A stretch of 61,246 bases of DNA. Source: Fragilaria crotonensis. Its lineage: Eukaryota > Bacillariophyta > Fragilariophyceae > Fragilariales > Fragilariaceae. This document shows, piece by piece, positions 1 through 13,600 of this stretch. The stretch lies in the NCBI GenBank assembly GCA_022925895.1, contig JAKSYS010000363.1, forward strand, positions 1 through 61,246. Reading direction: 5' to 3'. The translations under genes and the position numbers were made by a program. Position 1 is the stretch's first letter, and the number at the start of each line of letters is the position of its first letter. The notes under the pieces are model-generated. The model was not told the origin of the DNA. It saw only the letters and a program-made list of their open reading frames with translations, and searched no databases.

Positions 1-2600
1 CCGTACCCGACCATTCTAAATAAATCGACTTCCTGAAATTAAATGTAAGTGTGTACGGCTAGACGGCTACTTGTACCTGGAACTTGTATGACATAGGATC
101 TGCTCTCTGCTGTATCATACGTCGGATGTTATGACATGTGCATAAGCCGAGTCTCCGAGACCTTGTACCAGGTACCTGGTACTACAATATTCATCCAGGT
201 GTATATTGCATGTAGGTCATATCGTTCGAATTTCGAATACGGACGGCACCGTACGCTTTACGTAGAGTACGCAACATCCGGATCTTGGGGAGTGTCTTCA
301 TATAATTTTCCCTCTCACTCGGAGTCTCGGAGAAGAGTACAAGTACTCAGTTTGCCGTCTTGTGTGTAAAGGTAAGAGTACCACTGGTACCTGGTACTCG
401 TTACGTACGAATTCATTCTTCGGTTCATCAGACCCAATACGATGCCCCGATGGGGCGGAATGGCGATTGCAACCTGCCATTCGCAAGTGTGAACAATGAG
501 ATAAATGCTGTGAAATGGAATTTTGTGGAATAACAATACACAATTCTCCACGGCGTACCGTGGCGTCGCACTGTCCTTTGGGTCCGGAACTTGATGGTCA
601 GCAGGTTGTTGTGCGTAACTCTGTGTTAGGCCCAGGCTGGCATCAACGGCTGGCATCACTGCACACGTTTGAGAATTGGCCTATGACCACCATGTCGCAC
701 ACTTTAATTGAGGTCGAGACTCGGGACTGATCACCCCTTACCGCCCGGAACGCGACCCCGCCTTGCAGGCTGCCTGCTTGTCGTATAGCATGGTCCGGTG
801 GAAAATACCAAACCCAGGCAGTAGTTGCAATGGACTAGCCACTCATTTGTTCAGTATGGTACAAGTTACAATGGACAAAGTTGTTGATCCCGTGATGCCA
901 TCCAAAGTGCCTGCACCTCCAGTAGTGGAGAACCCTGTTCATGGCGTTACATCTTTCTGCTGCGTTACCTCTCTTACCTCTGCTGCTACTCATCAGACCT
1001 TCATGACCATCATTGAGGGACTGGATACCATCAATGCATGACTGCAATTGGGGCATGTTTTTTGTTGGCCAATAGTATAAAATGCACAGAAAAGCGTCTT
1101 GCACAAGTACAAAAATGATGTCCTGAATAAAGACACAGATGGCATTAATTAAGGCAAGTGGTCCGGGAACATACTAGGCACAAGTAATACAACAGCAATG
1201 AGCAATAATGAAAATGCTACTACCCAGGCTGGAGCAAGAAAAAAGTGTATTATCTGAGATTATGGAGCAGGGATCTCAGAATGGCCATAGCATTTGTTGC
1301 GGTGCATATACTACCTGACAGACAGATGGCACTGGTGATTGACAGCAACAAAACATGATGCCTGTAATATTGAGTACACATGTGGTTGCAAGTGCCAATC
1401 TGCAAACCTTTGACAATACTACTGAAGGAACACCCGGTAAGAACAAGATTGATAATCATGCTGCAACAATTTGTGCTGGACCAAATTGGAAAGTGCTTAA
1501 TTTATTGGCTGGGATGCCTTTTTTATGACTATCAAACCAAGGTTAATATGCCTATTGCCAAATGTGCAACAACATACACTTGTCCAGGTTTGGGGCAATC
1601 CTTTCTCCTTCTTATTGCTGACCAAGTTCTTTGCTTTGGTTTGGATTTGTATTGTTCCCTCAATAACGCACATCAAATTTTGTGCTCTGACTGGAAGAGC
1701 CATTGTGATGACCTGTGGAACCCTAATTGTGAGCTGGGCTTGTGTGTCAGCCAGGGACTTATTTCTACCCTTCCTGGCATCCGGTCCAAACCTTTTTTTG
1801 AGACATGCGTGCCAAGCAATTGGGAATGTCACACTTAGTAGTAGCTATTATGGATAGAGTTGAACCACAGGGAGAACCTGAATGCACCACAGGCAGCACT
1901 TTTAGGAAGTAAGCAATATGAGCAACACGTGTCCTCCACCATGGGCACCAGCAATGATACGGTGATGATCACACAGAGCTGCGGAGAATTCGAGCTGACG
2001 CAGCTTGACGCAGTACGAGAATTGGAACAGGAGGAAGGACAGTCGTGACTGGCATAACCACAGCTGCAGAATCCAGATTGACTCCATTAGCAAAATGGAG
2101 CAAAGCTGTTTTGAGTTCATTATCTCAAAACAATCCTGTGAACTAGAACAAGGTTGGTTGCGTTCCTTTTTGTTCTCAACGAAAACGAACATCTGGTCCG
2201 ACCTGCAGTGAAATACTAGGATAAAGGCCGTAATAGGACGTTGGGAGAAATCGGTATTTTTTACAACAGGTTGCACCCTCAGTTTCATGTAGACCTACTC
2301 CGAGTACTTTCACAATATGTTTGTACTTACCGTATATTATCGCCCAAGTGGTTTTGTTGCGTGCTGGGTTGTTGTGGAGGCGTTCAATTTATACTGTAGT
2401 ACGGTATAGCATCCGGAGCGTAGATTTAATACCTATAGTATGCACCCCTTATGCACGTAGGGTCATAATTTCATATCCAAATTTGCATTGGATGCAACCA
2501 GGCATCGCGTGTAGAATCGTAGAATGTGTACCAGAAAAGAAGTAAACGATGGTTTGATATTGAATGCGTGATTTCTTGTTATTTTTACACCGTTCAAGAC
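1..2600. other. No gene recognised; AT-rich intergenic or decayed DNA
   Basis: Only short open frames of 60-150 codons occur here, they overlap on both strands, and none shows a recognisable domain. The left 450 bp carry GTAC-centred palindromic motifs such as ACCAGGTACCTGGT (about 168-181), of the type found in other intergenic stretches of this window. The segment directly precedes a Crypton-like relic, so part of it may be decayed transposon sequence, but I cannot align it to anything. Confidence 0.5.
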
Positions 2601-2628
2601 AGAGATCACCATGTCCAGCATCCATTAG

Positions 2629-4684
2629 TTGGGTCCAGGAGAGCAATATGACTTTGGGCGTGTGTATACTGAAAACAAGAAGAGGCAGGTAACTCCAGCA
2701 GAAGAACTGATGAGATGGTTGAGCATTAGAACTGTCGGTGTTCCTGACCCCGGGCCACAGATGACAATTCAACTCTATGTGCTAACACAATTACCTTTTG
2801 GAAAAAGCAATTTCATTCTATATGCCAGATTGTTTGCATAGTTGGAGAACAGGTTCAAATGATGGAAATCCTACAAAGTGTGCCAAAGTCAATGACTTTG
2901 TTAAGTATCTTAGGAAGCTGGAAGCAAGGAAACAAGGAGCGGAATCAAAGACGCGGCCTCCATTGGATGAAAGGGATTTTCGAGGTTTGAATGACGTTTT
3001 CGAGACTTTTGGTGGTGCTCATACTTCAGGGATTTGGACGCTTGTCAACTTTCAATTTCACATGATTATCAGAATTGATGATACTAGACAGGAGGTTGTT
3101 ATGGAGCACATTTGCGTTCACGACCATTTTGAGAATGCATTGAAAACAAGGTTGAAATGGAGTTAGAATGTACAGAATGAAAGGAATGCACTGTGGCAGA
3201 TTGTGCTTGGGATTATCAACCCCCAATTTCTGCATATTCATCAGTTTAGGGTTGTGGCTTGAATCCAACTTGAGATCCAATGTGACCGCAATGGCCTCAC
3301 CTTACGATTTTGCATTCTCGTCTGATGATATCACGGTAGCTGGTGGCGGGCTCAAAGCAAAGGAAACTGCACAGAATATCTTCGGTCAGAAGCAAAGTAT
3401 TGCGAATGGAGGAGTTCTGGTCTGGAGGTCTTCTTGGAAGTCACTCTATTTGCAAGTTTGCTTCCACTCACGCTCGTCGATGCGGAATCTTCAATGACAA
3501 CAAGAACACCAGAGGCCCTTGGAAAGGGAGGGGATGGGTTTCGGATCGAAAAAATGATGTTGAAGTTTCCTATACAGATTGCAAGATGGCTGAGAAACTT
3601 TGTATGGGCGGAGCTCGCTACTAATTGATCAACAATTCTATTTGCAACTCCTCGCATGTCCTGACAACATTCATACTTACTAAAATTGTTCCTAACATTT
3701 GGCAATGATTTCCGGATTCAACAGCAATTGTGCTTGGTAAGCAAGGCTGCTGTGCTTTGGCTTGTTTTTTGTGTGTTGCTTCTGATTTGATTTCATTTTA
3801 ACAGGAGACACAGGTCGAGTGAAAAGGGAATTGTCGGAAACTGGAATTTTTATGGCCAAAGGTCAGAATCCGAATTAAAAGGTGCCGGTTTTAGTGAGCG
3901 GAAAGGTACAGCCTTCATTGATGAGATTCCAACAGCAAGTATCAAAGTTCATGATGTGGGAGCTGAGAACAAGAATGGTGAAGAACCTGCAGGCAAGACA
4001 ATCAATTGTATGCAAAGACTGAACCAGAGACTTCTACAGAACAATCAAGCAAGTGGCAACCAACTTCCAAACTGGATGCTTCAGTTGCAAAGCGGGTTTT
4101 TGAGTCCACGACGCGAGAACGTTAAAATTCAAAACAACATTGCTTGCTGGAATACTGCAAGCAATGGAACAAGGATTCAACATAATCAATGGACGAAATG
4201 TCAGGAGCAAGGGCTGCACTGCAGCCAGCACGATGTATGCCCAGACCACCAGGGGAGCAGCAGCAACGGCAGCTACTGCAGCTGCAATTGCTGCTGCAGC
4301 TGGTGCTGGTGCTGACAATCAGGGTGCCAACTTGGATGCCCTCTTGATGACTAATCCCGTAACCCTGATGCCGAATCCACGAAGTCGTTATCATGACTTG
4401 TGGAACGAGCATCTACATGGGGTCGGGGGGGGGAGAAAGCCTGCAAGGCTTTTCTCCGAAACCGAGCAAGTGCAGGTGAAGTATAAGAAATTGAGACAGA
4501 TGGTGATCTGTGATGTGATTCGCAACCTTGTGAGCTTGGGGCACAGTTTGCAATGGGCCATAGGCATGAACCACAATGTCTATGGCCCTCAAACAAGTGT
4601 GACACTGATTATTACTACTAGGCTCTGGAGAGACAAAGACAATGGGACTCTCAATCCCAATCTTCAAATTAAGGTGATTAGATA
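2629..4684 (+). mobile_element. Crypton-like tyrosine recombinase element, copy A (degenerate)
   Basis: This is a diverged, broken relative of copy B at 5267-7374. Collinear homologous blocks occur in several frames: an N-terminal block (about 2690-2760), the block around GNPTKCAKVNDFVKYLRK with Arg I (IIRIDDT, about 3064-3085), the catalytic block (3440-3620), an Ala/Gly-rich linker, and a GCR1_C-like DNA-binding block (DLWNEH..GGRKPA, about 4390-4550) ending near NPNLQ (about 4665). In-frame stops and frameshifts interrupt it. Two active-site residues are substituted compared with copy B: the HxxR motif reads HSIC (3442-3453), and the position of the Tyr nucleophile reads Lys (SDRKND, near 3550). 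Those are base substitutions rather than indels, so this copy is a true relic and not only a sequencing problem. The family assignment rests on motif order; the link to fungal Crypton/Ndc10-type proteins is from general knowledge. Confidence 0.6.
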
Positions 4685-4759
4685 TAATGCAAATGATGCA
4701 TGTGATGGGTTTTGCGACTTAGGAATTTTGAATGTCGCAGCAATCTCTCTACCATAGTG

Positions 4760-5266
4760 TTGCTACGACAGTACAAAGTTTTGGTATGCATAATTCTAGT
4801 GGACTCTCCATATTGTTTCAACGTATCTTGGTCTCCACGTACCCCTTCCTATGGTGTTGCATATTGTGGAGCATGAATTCGGTATACTTACGTAGAGTCT
4901 ACGAAATACAACTGGCATTGTATTGTCACTGTAGAAAATCGTGGGTCTCCTATTTATACCTTGCTCTAGAAAATGGGGGTATGGTCCTTGCAGATGACGT
5001 AGATGTATAACAGATTCTTGCTCTCTGGAGCATAGTATGGAAAATCGACTCCTATCGTACGGAGGGTAGGTTTTCTACGGCAAATAATGCGACAGAATTC
5101 GACTCTCCCCGGAAGTAATCACGGATACTTCTTGAAGTAATCATGGTATTGAAACGTACTCCGAGTTCTGATGGTGTTCGTGCTAATTTGTTGCAATTTC
5201 AACGTTCCTTGCTCTTTCAACAAAGAACAAAAATAGGTTGAAGCACTGAAGCAAGTATAGTGTATC
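4760..5266. other. Spacer between the two Crypton-like elements
   Basis: About 500 bp with no gene-like frame. It presumably holds the 3' end of copy A and the promoter and 5' end of copy B. Cryptons lack terminal inverted repeats, and I see no convincing element boundary here. Confidence 0.4.
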
Positions 5267-7374
5267 ATGGATGTTGCCCAACTGGAAGCCCAACGTGCCC
5301 AGCGTTTCCTTGGTGGCACTGGCAAACTGTACAAACCTTCACTTGACCACCTGATGTCGTTCATTGTGGGTCGGCCCTTTGCTCGGAACTACATATACAG
5401 TGATGATGAGCTCAATGCTATCACGCCTGCTCACGTACTACAGTGGATGAATTTCAGGACGTTTGGCACCATTAACCCTGCTGTCGATGCTAACCCATTT
5501 CTGCAAGATCAAGCTCTCTGTACTGGAAGAAAGCCGTATCGTTCTTTCATCCCAACAGATTAATGGTTTGGAGTGCTGGTCGCAATGAAGGGAACCCAAC
5601 GCGAAGCGTAGAGATCAACAATCTGATTAAAAGAGTGAAGAAGAAAGAGGTAAGGAAACAGGGCGTGGCATCGCAGACTCGAAGGGCGATTACAGAATTG
5701 GAATTTCGTACATTGCATTCAGTTTTTCGTGATGCAAGTAATAGTATGCTGTGGAGGTACGGTATGAGTGCTTTGATCAATTTCCAGTTTCATGTTATTG
5801 CAAGGATTGATGATACAACGCAGGTATTGATTGATCACATTCGCGTCCATGATTCGTTTCCAAATTGCTTGAAAACCAAGTTAAATTGGTCCAAGAATGT
5901 TGGGGATGAGCGAGATGCACCATGGCAAATTGTTATGGGATCTATGGACACAACGTACTGTGTCCTGGTAAGTATGGCTGTATGGATGGAGATGAATATG
6001 CGTACCAATGCAAATGCTGCAAATTCGCCGTATGTATTCTCGTTCAGTGATGACGTCGCTGTTCCAAGCGGTGGACTGAAGGCAAAATGTATCGCACAAA
6101 CTATCTTCGGTCAGAAAGTCTTCAAGATGGAACAGTTTCGTAACACTGCTGACAGTGGGTCATTGCTCGGAAGTCACAGTATTCGGAAATACGCAGCTAC
6201 CCATGCAAGGAAGTGTGGCTGCAACAAGGATGAGAAGGATATTCGGGGTAGGTGGAAATCGAAAGGACGAGTTTCTGACGTGTACGATGATGTTGAGCTT
6301 CCATATCCAGATGCCAAAGTTGCCGAAAAAACTGTCCATCGGAGGTGCTTGTTTTTACTTGTTTCCTAACGAAGATGCGAATGTCAATGGTGGTGTGGTT
6401 GACGCGACAATTGGGAACAACATTGAAATGCTGAGGACGTTCGTTCTGACTCAAGTTGTGCCTAACATCAGACGTCGCGTACCCGAATCATGTGCTTTGG
6501 TTCTTTGGAAAGGCTTTTCTGTGGTTCATTTATTCTGACGATGCTGTTTCGGAGAACTTTCTTCCCGAAGAATTCAAGAACCGAATCAAACTGGAGTTGA
6601 ATGAAATACTGACGGCCTCAGGTGTGGATGTGGAAATCAACAACTTCAATCCAATTCGTCGAGTGCCAGTGATAGTGAGTGGCGACCAAGGAAGTGTTTT
6701 TATCGATTGCATTGAAACAGAAGATCAGGGAGGAGAACAACAAGTCAGAGGCGGTGGTGCAGTTCTTGTTGGTGGCATTCTTGGTGCAGCAGGAGGGAGG
6801 CCGGCCGGAGGTGGGATGAGTGCACAACTGATGGCAGTTCACTCATTGGCGACACAACTTCGTCGCGAGATCCATGAAATCAAGTTGGCACAGGTGGCAG
6901 ATCGAGCGGCAATGCAGAGGTGCTTCGGAATTGTGAACACGGGTCTGAGGAGGATTGGTATGGCACCAGCTTTCAGGGTTGTTCAAGGAGTGGGTGGCGT
7001 TGGTGCAGGCCATGATGACAACAACATATTGGCCGCGGCAGGTTTACAAAACCTTGCGAGAGCTGCTAATGCAAGTCTGAGCCCGTGCCCTCGCAACCTG
7101 TATGATCTGTGGACTGAGTACACAGTTGGTTTAGGAGGGAGGAAGCCCGCATCTCAGTTTTCACACTGTGAACGCGGAAAATCGAAACACAAGTTTTTTC
7201 GTCGCAACGTAATTTGGAAAATGGTGAAGCACTTAGTGGATTGGGGATTACATCTGACATGGCAATTGACCGAATCTACTCAGTATACGGTGCTCAAACA
7301 AGTGTTACAAAAATCATCAATGCTATCATTGATGACAAGAAAAGGGGCAGGTTGAATCCAAATCTAGTTATGTA
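5267..7374 (+). mobile_element. Crypton-like tyrosine recombinase with GCR1_C-like domain, copy B
   Basis: Reads as one protein of about 700 residues from the ATG at 5267 to the TAA at 7372, with apparent single-base indels near 5517, 6325 (a six-A run), 6490 and 7258. In order: an N-terminal helical domain; WKKAVSFFHPNRLM (about 5524-5565); a basic segment (KKKEVRKQG); Arg I in IARIDDT (5803); the HxxR motif HSIR (6175-6186); RGRWK; the candidate Tyr nucleophile in DVYDDV (6283); a Gly/Ala-rich and coiled-coil linker; and a GCR1_C-like DNA-binding domain (LYDLWTEY.VGLGGRKP, about 7098-7150) ending LNPNLVM. This is the layout of Crypton and Ndc10-like proteins, which cut and rejoin DNA through a 3'-phosphotyrosine and move as circular DNA. 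Unlike copy A, all three signature residues (R, HxxR, Y) are present. If the indels are assembly errors, the element may encode a full recombinase. Confidence 0.65.
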
Positions 7375-7709
7375 ATTGTTCTTTGTTTTGAACTCCTGGA
7401 CGAGTAGTTACATGTTACATGCACTTCTTCGCTTCGTAATCGTACTCGAGTATACACACATGCACTCTATTCGTTTGTACACGAGTACTCGTGCACTGAA
7501 ATAGGATACTTGTATGACACTTCTACATACACTTAAGCAATACGAAGTCCTACCTAGTTGTATTCCAAATTGCACTAAAATCAAATACGTTCGTAGTACA
7601 CTACAGTGATATCATTGACACAATTTCTAGTATCTAGTTTTTGCAACTACGTTCCGTCCGTCGTCCGTTCCCAGTACACCACCTACGAAGCCTCTCTCTA
7701 AGTGACACC
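7375..7709. other. Spacer and 5' flank of the LINE-like element
   Basis: AT-rich, with GTAC-type palindromes such as CACGAGTACTCGTG (about 7482-7495). The 5' end of the retrotransposon must lie at or upstream of the ORF1 ATG at 7710, but no boundary or target-site duplication is evident. Confidence 0.35.
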
Positions 7710-10654
7710 ATGTCCGAAGGAGCGGCATCTTCCCCTTTTCCCACCATGACATCCCTCCCTCCAGACGAAGACCCCATCTTTGGATTCCGCATCTCAAAGT
7801 GGTTCGAACCGTCTGAGTTTACTCCAAATCCGCCTGAAACCAGTGAAGAACGCTACAAACGTCTTCATGACGAAGCAGAATACCGCCATTCTACTAATCA
7901 AACCCTCTGGCATCGATACGCCACACTCGGAAGATATGTTGTTGACGGCAATACCTTTGATCTCATCTGCAAGGAATATGAAGACAATCCGATCCGTCTT
8001 CATCTCGTCATCTGGTTCCAATACATGTACCATGTAGATCGAAAAATGGACATCCCGGACAAACTTGATGACTGGGCGACAAAACGCTCCCAAGCCTACT
8101 TGGCGATTCATGCACCTGGCGCCCTTCATTTGGACACTTTCAAAGTATCTTGGAAGAATTTTTCAAATACGAAACCAGTATTCAATCCGTGGAAAACTGT
8201 GGGCTCCAAATCTCGTCAGAAAACCAAGCAGAAGTCTATTACTATATCGGCGAACATTCCTAAAGCTATCCAGAAACAATCGGTCACACCAACTATTGTG
8301 GAAGAAATGGAAGAAGAAACCCAAGGGCCAGTTGAACCGCCTCTACCACCATCACAAGGAAAAAATCTCCAGCCTCAGAAAACCTTGATCGACAACGACT
8401 CTACTGCTTCGTCAGACGGCAAGGTGTCAGCACTCATCCCAAATCTAAATGTCCCGGTAAACGACGGCACAATGCGTATTACTCTCAGGTGGCATACAAA
8501 GTGGAAGTATCTCGCCTATCGAAAACTCATCTCAGATGACAGCTTCGATCTACGATCTTCTTACTGAACTTTTCAAGGACGAGGATGGTCTTCTCTACAA
8601 ATGGGACGACGAGGGTATGGAGCACTTCAATTCCATCTCTACAATGTCACCAGCTGAAGTAAGATCCTTTATATCTCCTTCGATCACAATTATTCCGAGC
8701 CAGTCGATGGTCATTGTCCCATTAAGATTTGGGTTCACGGGAAAAAATTCTTCAAGCTGGAGGAATCACCAAAGGACCAAGGCAGCTCTTGCTCGAAACA
8801 ACGTTACCGTGGGTATGTCTAATTCCAAAAGCACGAGCGGGAAGTTAGTCATCGCGGGATACATTCTTTTGAAAGCTCCTCGAACTACCCATCGACTCAG
8901 GTATCTTCAAAGTCTTCGAAGCAAACTTCCAGACACGACACCAGCATTCGATATTTTACTCTACCGCCGAACACCCTTGGAACAGGATATAAACCATCTC
9001 GTGGTCCAATGTGGAGAACATCATGTACACCCGTTGAGCCAAGCTTTACTTACATCCTTAGATGGATCAGGCGCAGGTGTCTACATACCAAGATTCGCTT
9101 TTGCCAGTATGTCGAGAGAAAAGCAATGATTCTCTTCGAAAAACATGACTCGTATATTAAAGCACTTCGATTCATCCCTCTATCTCCGATGATCAACAAT
9201 CTTGATACTATTCGCACAGAACATTTTCCAGACGGGACAACCATTGAGAGGTCAGTCAGAGATTGGGCATCTACTATCCTATCAGCCGATGGCAAGGAAT
9301 CAGCACACTGTGACGTGGTCAACGGAGGTTACGACCAAAGTCTTTTCTGTTGATGGCACCCCAGCACGAAGCTACTGTCAAGGCAGCATTTGAGGATTAT
9401 CGCCGCAGAGTGTTTCCATTTACACTACGTGAGGAACGTTTCCGAGAGACAATCGGCCCCCCTCCGTCAGTCATACATGTAGATCTAAAAGTCCGGGCAA
9501 ATCTTCAATTCGTTGACAAGCTATCATCTGTAACTACAAACTGGAAGCCATCGGATGATACATCTTACTCTGAAGCAGAAGAAGAGTCAAGCAATGTTTC
9601 TAACATCTCCCAAGAGCAACAACGACAAGAAAGCGACCGACTCAACACGGACACTGGCACTCAGAAGGACCCCAACGGAGCGAAGATGCCCCCAACCCCA
9701 CTCGAGTCCTTACAACGAATGTACGAACAGCGTTCAACTGACAATACGTTAGCATCCAGTACGTCATTGCACAGTGGATCAGACAGATCTCGCCAGTCGA
9801 TGTTATCAACATCCAGCGCAAGATTCATCGAACTTGAGGCAAGGATTACCCGTCAACAAACTGACTTTGATCGAAAGGACAAGATATCTTCGGAACGTTT
9901 GTCGCAAATTGAGAGGCAGCTACACCGATTTGACGAAGTCGATACAAAACTAGACACGATGAAAAGTGATATAGACAGAAAAATCGACGGGTCGCAAAAG
10001 GCTCAGACAGCGGAAATTCAAATCATGAGTGGGCAAATCTTAACAGTCATGGAAAAGCAAGTGGGGTTTGGAGCGTCAATAAACATTTTGAGTGACAAGA
10101 TCAGCTTGCTAATGGGCCTGATTACCGAGAAGAATCAATCAGAGAACCCAGACGACAACGTCAAACTTCGGAGATCTTCGCCAAACGCATCTCGGAGTGT
10201 TCAGCTAAACGACATAACTGCTGGAAAGGGACCATCTCAACTGAGACACACCAATGTAATGTCGCACCAAAACCCAAGACACGCGAGTGATGCCAGGGAA
10301 GAAGAAAGAAGTGTATTATCTCATCAGTCATCGGCAACAAAATCCTCATCCACATCCTCCACCGGATCTGAAAAATTACGATCTCCAGAGAAGAAAAAGC
10401 AGCGCCCTGTCACGTTTGATAAAGACGAGGAATATGATAATGATGAAATAGAGGATGACATCGACATGGAGGAACTACAAGAGGAACCCGAAGAAATGAT
10501 TAATTACAACAGTGATACCGTCGATCAAGGGGAGGATCCCACCTCAACACTACATGACGAAACAAACACCCAACCTGATTTGGACATTATTCCTACTGAT
10601 CTGGAGAGCCGATACAAAAACCAGCACTCTTCTGATCAGTGCGAAGAATCATGA
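7710..10654 (+). CDS. LINE ORF1, gag-like protein (frameshifted)
   Basis: The ATG at 7710 sits in a good context (ACACCATG) and opens MSEGAASSPF. The frame then runs through four blocks (7710-8567, 8536-9129, 9009-9353, 9350-10654) joined by apparent 1-2 bp shifts, for about 980 residues. The N-terminal half is globular and aromatic-rich (WHRYATLGRYVVDG). The middle block carries LRYLQSLRSKLPDTTPAFD and resembles a conserved protist retroelement ORF1 core. The C-terminal third holds a likely coiled coil (about 9830-10120), a Ser-rich segment, and a strongly acidic tail with repeated Glu/Asp. I see no CCHC zinc knuckle. The likely role is RNA binding and RNP assembly, inferred only from its position upstream of ORF2. 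Confidence 0.65.
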
Positions 10655-13600
10655 TTCGAGATCTTGAAAGTGTAAGGGGGGATGAATATGATGATTCCTC
10701 TCCGATCGTCTACAGAAATCAACCGCTAAACATGTCAACTCCACGTATTCCAATATCCAGACTTCTGCTTGTGCCAAAGGCTAGACCAGGCAGAAAATGC
10801 AGAGATACGCCCTTAGATCCATATCCGACCAAGTACTACGGTGACGCCATTATACAGAAAAACAGCTCATCAACAAGAATTTTCTTCCACAACGTGAAAG
10901 GACTAACCTATTCTACTGCAGGAGAAGATTACCGCTACTACTTATCATGCCTTCAAGCATACGATATAGATATAGCAGGTCTCTCAGAAACAAACACGTG
11001 TTGGTCTCACCAACATCTGGCGGCGGAGTTCCGTGCAACTGTGCGACGCTATTATCCGCAGAACAAAGTCACGTTCGGTTGTGTTTCACCACTGATAGAC
11101 AAATGTCTCGAACGAGAGTCTTATCAGTCGGGCGGAAATCTCACACTAATAACGGAGCCCTCGTAGCTCAGGCTACCGCATCAAAGGTTTCAGACGATCC
11201 CAAGGGCTCGGCAGATGGAACAGCGTGACTCTGGAAGGAAAAAGCGACTCGAGAATTTCTATTATTACGGCATATCGATCATGCCCAGGATCTATAAAAA
11301 CGTCTCCAATCGGAAGCGTTTTTTCTAGAGAGTACACATATCTCAAAGATCAAGGTCATTCATCTTTAAATCCCCGCACAGTCTTTCTTGCAGATCTCCA
11401 TGAATTTATAAGGCCAATGCAAGAACAAGGAAACGCCATTATCCTTATGATGGACGCCAACGCAACAATTGAGAGTGACCAGAGGTTAGCATCCTTCATT
11501 CAATCATGTTCTCTACATGATCTTCACGCAAACGATCCAGCCACATCTACATACATTGGTGCAGCAGCGAGGCGCATCGATTATATCTTCGGATGTCAGA
11601 AGATTCGAGAGGTTATGTCACGCTCGGGAACTTTATCGTACTCAGAAGGCCCTCAATCCGATCACCGCGGCTTATACGTCGATCTCGAGTTAGGTTCTTA
11701 TCTTCAAAGTACAAAGATGAAGATATCTCAACCAACACATCGTTCGCTCCAGACTGGGAATCCCGAGCTGGTATCATCTTATCATTCGAGTATGCTCCAA
11801 TACTATTCGCAACATAACATGGAAAAACGCATTGATGATCTGTTCGATAATCATCAATCTCTGTCGAGAGAGGAAGTACGTAGGATTCTGACATCTTGGG
11901 ACAATGACCAAGGACGAGCTATGCTACATTCAGAACGCCTGCTAAGACGTCCTCCAAAAAAGTACCAATGGTCTCCCACACTACGGAATGCAGCAATTGT
12001 ATGTCGTTATTGGAAGTTGAGGCTTAGAGAAAGTTTGAACGGGGAAGATTACCAATGTACGTTTGCAAGGTGGCAAGCTCAAGTTCAAGTACACGATCCG
12101 GAGTTTATCCTTCCCCATTTAGGGGAAGTCCTACCAATAGCACGCATCCGGGAACGATTCAACCAAGCTACTCGGTTCTTTCGTAAGTGTCAACGCTCCT
12201 CGACAGATCTTCGTTTGAAAACATACCAGGATTTGCTGGACTCATACGAGGAAGACACTAATCCAAATACACAAAGTGAATCAAAAAGGAAGGCAAAGAT
12301 AGTTCAGAAAACTATTTCAGGCGAGATATGCAAAACCACCTTTCGGAACATTGGTCAAGTTGTCAAACCGTCAACATACGCCAGTATATCAAAATTACTC
12401 ATTCCTCGTCGACGAGCTGACGCAAACACGCCATTGCAATCAACGGAAATCTACTCCTTTCTACAGACAACGGATCAGTCCGACTTACTATGGGAAACAA
12501 TCTTGGACAGATCGGAAATCGAAAAACATCTTCTCGATTATAACAGGGAATCTTTTCGTGCGGCAGCGGAATCACCATGTGGACACGGAGTCGTACATGA
12601 CGCCATAACTTTTTCGAGTCTATCGCACGAAGCCTCTGAGCTCCTATCAGGAACAGTACCATCCGAATGGCATGGAGACGATGATATTCTTCGCGAGTTC
12701 CTCGCATCTTTCACGATCCCACCAACGGTAAAAGATCACGGTGACATATTGACTGAAGTCTCAGAAGCTGATATCTGCCGAGGTTTTAAAACATGGTCGG
12801 AAACAACTTCAACGTCTCCTTCTGGCCGTCATTTAGGACATTATAAAGCCCTCGTTCAAGAACCTACCTTGCTTCGATGTTTCAGTAGATTCATTAATAT
12901 TGCGATCTCAAGAGGGATTGCAATACCAAGATGGTGCAACGCAACAAATGTCCTAATCGAGAAGGATCCCGGCTACCCTCGGATTAACCGACTTCGAATC
13001 ATTCACCTTTTTGAAGCAGATTTCAATTTCTACCTAAAACTTCAATGGGGTCACAGGTTGGTTCGACAAGCATGCGATTTAGACCTTCTCCATTCTGGGC
13101 AACATGGATCAGTCCCCCGCCGAACATCGTTGGATCCCATAATGCTTACACAGCTAACAACGGACTTGTGTCGCATTCTCAAACATGACTTCGCTCGATT
13201 TGACAACGACGCTTCATCATGCTACGACAGAATTATCGTGGCACTGGGGATGCTTGCAGCAAGACGCTGCGGAATGCCTACTAATGCTATTCGTCTTCAT
13301 GCAGATGCTTTACAATTTATGAAGTACACTGTAAAGACCATACACGGCATATCAGAGGAAAATTACCATGGCACAGCATATGCTCCGCTATTTGGAACAG
13401 GACAAGGAAGTGGAGCATCACCTTCCGTATGGTTGACTTTGGTGGTCATAATGCTCAATACATTGGATCGCATAGTACCGGATCGTATAAACTTCGTGCC
13501 AGTCCAAGGAAAAGAAATCATTCAAGGCTAGTTGACGCTTTCGTAGACGACACATCACTGGGCTTTACATCAGCGGGGAACATGGACTATGATCAACTCA

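Noticed and set aside
1380-1857. 150-codon frames on both strands near 1.4-1.9 kb
   Set aside because: Hydrophobic, overlapping and antisense to each other, without recognisable domains; more likely chance frames in decayed DNA.
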